Both the position numbers and the translations under genes were made by a program. A stretch of DNA of 6,380 nt from Elusimicrobiota bacterium (GTDB lineage: Bacteria; Elusimicrobiota; Elusimicrobia; UBA1565; UBA9628), in the NCBI GenBank assembly GCA_028717525.1, contig JAQUNT010000140.1:1-6380 (forward strand), given 5' to 3'. Below, piece by piece: positions 1 through 5,332 of this stretch. How positions within the stretch are numbered: the stretch's first letter is position 1; each line of letters opens with the position of its first letter. The notes beneath the pieces are model-generated. The model was not told the DNA's origin, ran no database searches, and saw only the letters and a list, made by a program, of their open reading frames with translations.

Positions 1-938
1 GCGTTTCGAACTACCTGCTGGCCGCACTTTCGGCTCTGGCGCTGGTGCTGCTCTCTCTGCCCTTGAGCGCGCCGGTGCGGACCTTCAAGGCCGGAGTGGT
101 CTACCTGCTCAACCCCCTGGCCTATTGCGGGGCCAGGGGCGCGCAGCGGCTGGCCGAGGCGCCTCCCGGCCTGGCGCGCCTGCTGCGGGCGGACCTGGAG
201 AACGTCCAGCTGCAGGCCCAGCTGCGCGAGACCCTCTGGCAGAAGTCCGAGCTGGAGGCCTTGCGTACGGAGAACCGCCGGCTGGCCCAGGCCCTGGGGC
301 TCCAGCCGCCGCGGGGCTACGTCCCCCTGTGGGCCGACGTCATGGAGCGCGACCCTCTGCATTGGTACAACAGCATCATGATCGGCGCCGGGTCGCGGCA
401 GGGCGTGACCCTCAACGCCCCGGTGTTCGGCGAGCAGGACGGGGCCTTGGTCGCCGTCGGCCGGGTCATTGAGGCGCGGCACGATTCCGCGCTGGTGCTG
501 CTGGCCACGGACGAGGCCTCCTCCGTGGCGGCCTACCTCTCCACCTCGGCGGTCGAAGGTCTGGTGCAGGGGCAGGGCGGGCCGCGCATGCGCATGAACT
601 ATCTCCCCGCCGAAGTCGCCTTGTCCACCGGAGACCTGGTCTACACCTCGCCCACCAGCGCGACTTTCCCGGGCGAGATACTGCTCGGCCGCGTCGTGGC
701 GATCAATCCCCGCGACCCTTTCCTGACCTTCCAGTCCGTGGAAGTACGGCCGGCTGCCGACGCGGCGGCGCTCAGCCAGGTGATGGTCTTGCGGGCCGCG
801 GGCGCGGCCGGGCCGGCCGCGGCCCCGGCCGAGGCCGTCAAGCCGCCGCAGGTGAAGCAGATCCCGCCGGCCGCCCGGGCAGCCCCGACCGTGAAGAAGA
901 GCACCGGGACGGCGGCCGCCGCCGCGGAGGGCTTGTGA
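1..938 (+). CDS. mreC: Rod shape-determining protein MreC (5'-partial)
   Basis: MreC is a bitopic inner-membrane protein whose periplasmic part links the MreB/MreD/RodA/PBP2 elongasome. The reading frame (codons starting at base 3) is open to the left edge. The residues before the first possible GTG start at 45 form a hydrophobic helix (SNYLLAALSALALVLLSLPL), which is the expected MreC membrane anchor, so the true start lies upstream of the window. Of 311 visible residues, about 4-22 are the anchor, about 60-101 a Leu/Glu/Gln-rich coiled coil (ENVQLQAQLRETL onward), and about 105-262 the beta-rich MreC core, with the typical WYNSIMIGAGSRQGV stretch. From about 265 the protein ends in an Ala/Pro/Lys-rich low-complexity tail. 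The size fits the family (E. coli 367, B. subtilis 290 residues), so probably only a few residues are missing. The stop overlaps the mreD start by 4 bases (GTGA). Identification is by family pattern and by neighbours mreD and mrdA. Confidence 0.93.
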   Translation, partial: VSNYLLAALSALALVLLSLPLSAPVRTFKAGVVYLLNPLAYCGARGAQRLAEAPPGLARLLRADLENVQLQAQLRETLWQKSELEALRTENRRLAQALGLQPPRGYVPLWADVMERDPLHWYNSIMIGAGSRQGVTLNAPVFGEQDGALVAVGRVIEARHDSALVLLATDEASSVAAYLSTSAVEGLVQGQGGPRMRMNYLPAEVALSTGDLVYTSPTSATFPGEILLGRVVAINPRDPFLTFQSVEVRPAADAAALSQVMVLRAAGAAGPAAAPAEAVKPPQVKQIPPAARAAPTVKKSTGTAAAAAEGL

Positions 939-1405
939 GCCATCCGCGCGGAGCCGTCCTGTTCCTGGCCGCGGCTCTGCTGCAGTGGTGGTGGGCCACC
1001 CGGATGTCGGCCTGGGGCCTGAGCCCGCAGATCCTGCTGGTGCTGACCGTGGCCATGGCCGCCCGTCTGGGGCCCAATGTGGGCATGTGCTACGGCTTCC
1101 TCTGGGGGCTGTTCCTGGACGTCCTGCGGCCCCAGCTCTTCGGGGGCAACGCCTTCGTCCTGATGCTGGCCGGCTACGGCACCGGGGCTCTGCGCCGGCA
1201 GATCGACGTGCTCGACCTGGTCTCCCAGTACGTGATCGTCTTCTTCATGACTTGGGGCAGCTTCGTGCTCTACGGCGTGCTGGGCGGGATCTTCGCCAAG
1301 GAGTACTTCTGGGTCGGCTGGCCGGCCTTCCTGTTCGACCCCCTCTACAACTGCCTCCTCGTGCCGCTGGCCGGCCTGGCCTGCGGCTGGCTGAGGATCC
1401 GATGA
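935..1405 (+). CDS. mreD: Rod shape-determining protein MreD
   Basis: MreD is a small polytopic inner-membrane protein that works with MreC and MreB to organise lateral wall synthesis. This 156-residue protein matches the family size (about 160) and is very hydrophobic, with roughly six membrane segments (near residues 6-23, 32-44, 47-63, 72-86, 97-118 and 131-153). The family signature is present: GLFLDVLRP with Asp62 and Pro66, then FGGNAF (Asn72), and near the C terminus a DPLYN motif. The start is GTG at 935 inside the mreC stop (GTGA). A GGAGGG sequence at 926-931 lies only 3 bases before it, which is tight but usable, and re-initiation after mreC is likely. No better start follows before the first membrane segment. 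The gene ends in an ATGA overlap with mrdA. Confidence 0.93.
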   Translation: MSHPRGAVLFLAAALLQWWWATRMSAWGLSPQILLVLTVAMAARLGPNVGMCYGFLWGLFLDVLRPQLFGGNAFVLMLAGYGTGALRRQIDVLDLVSQYVIVFFMTWGSFVLYGVLGGIFAKEYFWVGWPAFLFDPLYNCLLVPLAGLACGWLRIR

Positions 1406-3255
1406 GCCGGGAGAGCGGCGAGCGTCTGGCGCGGCTGGAACTGCTCTGGGTCGGGGTCTACCTGACCGGAGCCCTGCTGGCCCTGCGTCTGGTCCAGCTG
1501 CAGATCCTGCAGCGAGCCGAGTACCAGCAGCTGGCCGAGATGAACGCCACGAAGATCATCCACCAGACCGCGCCGCGGGGGGTCATTTACGACCGCCGCG
1601 GCACCCCGGTGGCCGCCAACCAGGAGGCCTTCTCGCTCATCTACATACCGCCCAAGAAAGGGCAGCCCGCGCCCGACCTGGAGTTCCTGGCCGGCCAGCT
1701 GGCGCGCGAACTCGGGCGCGACCGCGACGACCTGCTGGAGACCCTGCAGCAGGCCGTGCACGAGGAGACGGCGCTGCGCCTGGCCGAGAACCTGCCCCGG
1801 ACCGCGATGTTCCGGCTCTCCGAGCTCAAGGCCATCTACCCGGGCGTGGAGCTCATCGTCGAGGCGCGGCGCCACTATCCTTTCGGCCGCTTCGCCAGCC
1901 ATCTGCTGGGCTATATGGGGAAGATGGACTCGCGCGCCTGGCGGGCCCTCAAGAGCAAGGGCTACCGGGTCGACGCGCGCATCGGGAAGATCGGGCTGGA
2001 GGCGGCCCTGGAGGCGGAACTGCGGGGGCATGACGGCGGCCTGCGCATGCTCGTCGACGCCCAGGGCCGGCTGAAAAAGAAGCTGGAGAGTTTCCCGGGC
2101 CTGGCGGGAAGCGGCGTCCATCTGACCATCGACGAGGCCGTGCAGAAGGCCGCCGACGAGGGCCTGCGCGGGTCCGGGACCGGCAAGGGGGCCGTGGTCG
2201 CGTTGGACCCGCGCAGCGGCGCCATCCTGGCCCTGGCCTCGGCGCCGGACTTCGATCCCAACGCCTTCCTCTCCTCGGACCCCAAGGTCGTCAAGCAGAC
2301 GGCGGCTTCCGCGGAGGAGTTCAACCGGGCCATCTCCGGGACCTACGCCCCCGGCTCGACCTTCAAGGTGGTGGTGGGCGCCGCGGGGCTCAACGAGGGG
2401 CGCTTCACAATCGACGACGCCATCTTCTGCCCCGGCTACCTGGAGTGGGGGAAGAACATCTTCCTCTGCTGGGAGCACCGGGGTCACAAGCGGATGACCT
2501 GGTTCCCCGCCCTGACGCAGTCCTGCGACGTCTACTTCTACCGCATGGGGCTGCGCACGGGCGGCCCGCTCATCGAGAAGTACGGCCGCATGTTCGGACT
2601 CGGCGCGAAGACCGGAATCGCCCTCAAGGGCGAGCAGCCGGGCAAGCTCTTCGGTCCGGCCATGCGGGAGAAGGCCGGGCTGCCCTGGTATGACGGAGAT
2701 ACCATCAACCTCTCCATCGGTCAGGGCGCCATGGTGGTGACCCCGATCCAGATGGCGGTGCTGATGGCGGCGGTGGCCAACGGGGGCACGGTCTGGCGGC
2801 CCTATTACATCGACCACATCGCCTACGCGGACGGCCGGCCCGCGTTCAAGCAGAGCCCGGAGAAGCTCGGCCAGGTGACGCTCCAGGACCATGCCTGGTG
2901 GGACCTGCACGAGGCCATGCGCCTGGCCGTCTCCTCGGGGACCGGGGTGGCGGCGCGGGTCGCGGGCCTGGAGGTGGAAGGCAAGACGGGGACCGCGCAG
3001 AACCCGGCCGGCGCGGACCATGCCTGGTTCATCTCAGCGGCCGCGCGTCCCGGGGAACTGCCGGGCGTGGCCGTCGCGGTCTTGGTGGAGCACGGAGGGC
3101 ACGGGGCCTCGGCCGCGGGTCCCATCGCGCGCACGGTCATGATGGCCGCCTACGGCATGGAGGACAAGAAGCCGGCGGCCGCCGCCAAGCCCGGGGCTCC
3201 GGGCCTCGAGGCCATGCCGCGCGTCGGGGTCCCGGTGCCGGCCAGGGTGCGCTGA
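1402..3255 (+). CDS. mrdA: Penicillin-binding protein 2 (peptidoglycan D,D-transpeptidase, elongasome)
   Basis: PBP2 is the class B transpeptidase that cross-links new peptidoglycan during cell elongation, acting in the periplasm with the glycosyltransferase RodA. The 617-residue protein (E. coli PBP2: 633) starts with a membrane anchor at about 12-31. The dimerisation domain begins with R59-G60 and D64-R65 (PRGVIYDRRGTPVA) and continues through GKIGLEAALE. The transpeptidase domain has all three motifs: SxxK at S319-T-F-K322 (catalytic Ser319), SxD at S374-C-D376 (PBP2s use SxD rather than SxN) and K528-T-G530. The conserved GDTINLSIGQG and TPIQM stretches follow the PBP2 pattern rather than FtsI. 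The C terminus is a short Ala/Pro tail. The ATG at 1402 overlaps the mreD stop (ATGA) and has GAGGA at 1393-1397. The same frame stays open upstream to 985, but that part is a shadow of mreD. rodA, the usual partner gene, does not follow. Confidence 0.96.
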   Translation: MSRESGERLARLELLWVGVYLTGALLALRLVQLQILQRAEYQQLAEMNATKIIHQTAPRGVIYDRRGTPVAANQEAFSLIYIPPKKGQPAPDLEFLAGQLARELGRDRDDLLETLQQAVHEETALRLAENLPRTAMFRLSELKAIYPGVELIVEARRHYPFGRFASHLLGYMGKMDSRAWRALKSKGYRVDARIGKIGLEAALEAELRGHDGGLRMLVDAQGRLKKKLESFPGLAGSGVHLTIDEAVQKAADEGLRGSGTGKGAVVALDPRSGAILALASAPDFDPNAFLSSDPKVVKQTAASAEEFNRAISGTYAPGSTFKVVVGAAGLNEGRFTIDDAIFCPGYLEWGKNIFLCWEHRGHKRMTWFPALTQSCDVYFYRMGLRTGGPLIEKYGRMFGLGAKTGIALKGEQPGKLFGPAMREKAGLPWYDGDTINLSIGQGAMVVTPIQMAVLMAAVANGGTVWRPYYIDHIAYADGRPAFKQSPEKLGQVTLQDHAWWDLHEAMRLAVSSGTGVAARVAGLEVEGKTGTAQNPAGADHAWFISAAARPGELPGVAVAVLVEHGGHGASAAGPIARTVMMAAYGMEDKKPAAAAKPGAPGLEAMPRVGVPVPARVR

Positions 3256-3274
3256 AAGAGACATCTTCCAAAGC

Positions 3275-3280
3275 GAGGGA
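3275..3280 (+). promoter_or_regulatory. Ribosome binding site for the RNase G gene
   Basis: GAGGGA sits 6 bases before the ATG at 3287 in the only intergenic gap of the window (3256-3286). It is a well-placed Shine-Dalgarno sequence. It supports translation from this ATG, and hence that the long low-complexity N-terminal extension of the RNase is really made. No terminator-like hairpin or convincing promoter is visible in the 31-base gap, so rng is probably co-transcribed with mrdA. Confidence 0.75.
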
Positions 3281-3286
3281 TTTGAC

Positions 3287-5332
3287 ATGTCCAACGAAGA
3301 GAAAGAAGTGGCGCAGGATACTCCGCCCGCGGCTCAGCCGGAGACGTCCCTTCCCGCTTCCGTAGGGGCAGGGAACGGCGGGGCTGCCGCCCCGCCGCCT
3401 GCGGCGGTCGACGCCGCATCGGCGCCGGAGCCTGCGGAGGACACGGGCAGCCAGCGCGAGGAGCTCTACCCCCGGGCCGACGCGGTCATCGCGCACGATG
3501 CGGAGCCGGATTACGGCGAGCCGGAGGACACGGTCGCAGGGGAGGACCTCGACGACCTGCCCACCGACGCGGAGGAAGCCGCGGAGGCCCCCCCGTCCGC
3601 TGCGGACCAGGTGGCCCCGCCGGAGGGCGCGCCCCGGCCGACGGCGCCGGCCCCGGCCCAGCCGCCCAGGCATGAGGGACGAGGGCGCCGCCGCGGCCGT
3701 GGAGGACGCGGCGGAGAGCACGGCCGGCAGGAGCATGGCCGGCAGGAGCATGGCCGGCAGGAGCATGGCCGCCAGGAACATGGCCGCCAGGAGCGCCACC
3801 GGCAGGAGCACGAACGGCGCGGCGGCGAGGGCCACCGCGGCCGCTCCGAACGGGGCGGCGAGCGCGAGTACCGCAGCGACCATCGCGGCCCGGCTGCCGC
3901 GGTCAAGCGCGAGCTGCTGGCCAACACCAACTTCGAGGAGACCCGCATCGCGATCCTGGAGAACGGCCGCCTGGCCGAGCTCCTCTGGGAGCGCAAGAGC
4001 AGCCAGAACATCGTCGGCAACATCTACAAGGGCGTGGTGGAGAACGTCTTGCCCGGGATCTCCTCGGCCTTCGTGAACATCGGCTTCGAGAAGAACGCCT
4101 ATCTCTACATCTCCGACGTCCTGGGAGAGAAGGGCGCCGCCATCGACGCGACCCTGAAGAAAGGCCAGCAGATCATGATCCAGGTGGCCAAGGAGGCCAT
4201 CAGCACCAAGGGCGCCAAGGTCACCATGGACGTCTCTTTGCCCGGACGCTTCCTGGTCTTCACTCCCTTCCAGAGCTACGTCGGCATCTCCAAGCAGATC
4301 GGCGACGCGGTCGAGCGGGACCGGCTCTCCGCCATCGTGGACCGCCTCGTGGCCGAGCACCTGGGCGGCAAGGGCGTGGTGGTGCGCACCGAGGCCGAGG
4401 GGGCCTCCGAGGCCGACCTGGAGCGCGAGGTCAAATACCTGCAGCAGACCTGGGCCCAGATCCAGAAGAAGTTCGAGAGCGACCAGGCGCCCTGCCTGCT
4501 GCACAAGGACCTGGACTTGGCCCTGCAGGTGGCGCGGGACCTGCTCTCCGACAAGGCCTACGTCTACATGCTCGACAACAAGGACCAGCACAAGAACGTG
4601 ATGGAGTTCGTGGAGGCCATCTCACCGGAACTCCAGTCGAAGGTGAAGCTCTACGACGCCAAGACCCCCATGTTCAAAGCCTTCGGCCTGGAGGGGGAGA
4701 TCGAGAGCATGCGCCGCACCAAGGTCCCCCTGCCCAACGGGGGCTCGATCATCATCCAGGAGGCGGAGTCCCTCTGCGCCATCGACGTCAACACCGGCCG
4801 CTTCACGGGCTCCAAGTCGCAGGAGGAGACCGTCACCCAGACCAACATCGAGGCCGCCCAGGAGGTCGCGCACCAGTTGCGCCTGCGCAACATCGGCGGC
4901 ATCATCGTCGTGGACTTCATCGACATGCGCAAGGCCTCCAACCGTCAGAAGGTGATGGAGGCCTTCGCCCACGCCAGCAAGGGCGACCGGGCCAAGATCC
5001 GCATCCTGCCCATCACCCGCCTGGGCCTGGTGGAGCTGACTCGCGAGCGCAAGCGGGAGTCCACGGTGAGCCTGATCACCGACGAATGCCCGCAGTGCAA
5101 GGGCTGCGGCCGGGTCCTCTCCGGCGAGACCCTGCGCATCGCCATCCAGCGCGAGATCAAGCAGATGACGGGCGGCCGGCCGGGCGGGCAGGTGCGCCTG
5201 CTGCTGCATCCGGGCCTGGCCGAGCAGTTCCGGGCCCAGCAGGTCGCCATCGAGAAGAACGTGGCCCGGACCATCAAGATCCAGAGCGACCCGTCTTTGC
5301 CCTGGGAGGAGTACCGCATCGTCCTCGAATGA
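3287..5332 (+). CDS. rng: Ribonuclease E/G family protein (RNase G-like) with N-terminal disordered extension
   Basis: RNase E/G endonucleases cut single-stranded A/U-rich RNA in mRNA decay and rRNA maturation. Of 681 residues, 1-127 are acidic and Pro/Ala-rich, 128-205 are Arg/Gly/His/Gln/Glu-rich with a five-residue tandem repeat, and 207-681 are the catalytic unit (about 475 residues; E. coli RNase G has 489). The core starts at K207-R, like the KR at the start of E. coli RNase E, followed by the S1-type segment (NIYKGVVENVLPGISSAFVN), then KEAISTKGAKVT and SLPGRFLV. The Mg-binding aspartates are D500 (IDVNTGR) and D543 (VVDFIDM). The zinc-link is C601-P-Q-C604-K-G. Spacings of 43 and 58 residues between these sites equal those of E. 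coli RNase E (D303, D346, C404). There is no C-terminal degradosome scaffold, hence RNase G-like. The start is ATG 3287 with a good RBS. No other in-frame ATG precedes the core, so the extension is unlikely to be a start-site error. The stop overlaps the amidase start (ATGA). Confidence 0.94.
   Translation: MSNEEKEVAQDTPPAAQPETSLPASVGAGNGGAAAPPPAAVDAASAPEPAEDTGSQREELYPRADAVIAHDAEPDYGEPEDTVAGEDLDDLPTDAEEAAEAPPSAADQVAPPEGAPRPTAPAPAQPPRHEGRGRRRGRGGRGGEHGRQEHGRQEHGRQEHGRQEHGRQERHRQEHERRGGEGHRGRSERGGEREYRSDHRGPAAAVKRELLANTNFEETRIAILENGRLAELLWERKSSQNIVGNIYKGVVENVLPGISSAFVNIGFEKNAYLYISDVLGEKGAAIDATLKKGQQIMIQVAKEAISTKGAKVTMDVSLPGRFLVFTPFQSYVGISKQIGDAVERDRLSAIVDRLVAEHLGGKGVVVRTEAEGASEADLEREVKYLQQTWAQIQKKFESDQAPCLLHKDLDLALQVARDLLSDKAYVYMLDNKDQHKNVMEFVEAISPELQSKVKLYDAKTPMFKAFGLEGEIESMRRTKVPLPNGGSIIIQEAESLCAIDVNTGRFTGSKSQEETVTQTNIEAAQEVAHQLRLRNIGGIIVVDFIDMRKASNRQKVMEAFAHASKGDRAKIRILPITRLGLVELTRERKRESTVSLITDECPQCKGCGRVLSGETLRIAIQREIKQMTGGRPGGQVRLLLHPGLAEQFRAQQVAIEKNVARTIKIQSDPSLPWEEYRIVLE
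3376..3397 (+). other. Perfect 8-bp GC inverted repeat early in the rng coding region
   Basis: CGGCGGGG (3376-3383) and CCCCGCCG (3390-3397) are perfect reverse complements around a 6-base loop (CTGCCG). The hairpin would form in the mRNA about 90 bases after the rng start codon. It lies in a Gly/Ala/Pro-coding stretch, where GC-only codons make such pairing likely by chance, and no U-run follows, so it is not a rho-independent terminator. The structure is visible; any function is unknown. Confidence 0.4.
3719..3808 (+). repeat. 15-bp tandem repeat coding for HGRQE units in rng
   Basis: Six consecutive 15-base units are in phase with the rng codons. Five encode HGRQE exactly (residues 145-169) and the sixth reads RHRQE (170-174). 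Units 2 and 3 are identical in DNA (CATGGCCGGCAGGAG). Unit 1 differs by one base, unit 5 by one base and unit 4 by two, all silent. The near identity at DNA level suggests recent unit duplication, by slippage or unequal recombination, and not only selection on the peptide. Because the unit is a multiple of three, gain or loss of copies keeps the frame. Confidence 0.93.

Noticed and set aside
45..47. GTG as the mreC start
   Set aside because: The frame is open to the window edge, and the codons before 45 encode most of the expected N-terminal membrane anchor.
793..825. 9-bp inverted repeat (GGGCCGCGG / CCGCGGCCC) near the end of mreC
   Set aside because: It lies in Ala/Gly/Pro codons made only of G and C, has a 15-base loop and no T-run. 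Chance pairing is the simplest explanation.
985..1401. Upstream extension of the mrdA frame through mreD
   Set aside because: The extension is Arg/Pro/Gly-rich shadow sequence of mreD. The ATG at 1402 has a Shine-Dalgarno and leads directly to the PBP2 membrane anchor.
2521..2529. SCD in place of the SxN penicillin-binding motif
   Set aside because: PBP2 family members normally carry SxD here (E. coli PBP2 has SAD), so this is not an anomaly.
1345..3021. Long antisense open frame (558 codons) opposite mrdA
   Set aside because: It is in register with the mrdA codons, so a stop would need a TTA, CTA or TCA codon in mrdA, which this GC-rich gene hardly uses. The product shows no recognisable motif, while the sense strand encodes a complete PBP2.
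3719..3808. CRISPR-like direct repeats
   Set aside because: The units are 15 bases, contiguous without spacers and in frame with rng, so this is a coding tandem repeat.
3137..4591. Long antisense open frame (484 codons) opposite rng
   Set aside because: Same cause: it is in register with rng codons in GC-rich DNA. Its product is low-complexity Leu/Ala/Arg/Gly sequence with no family features.
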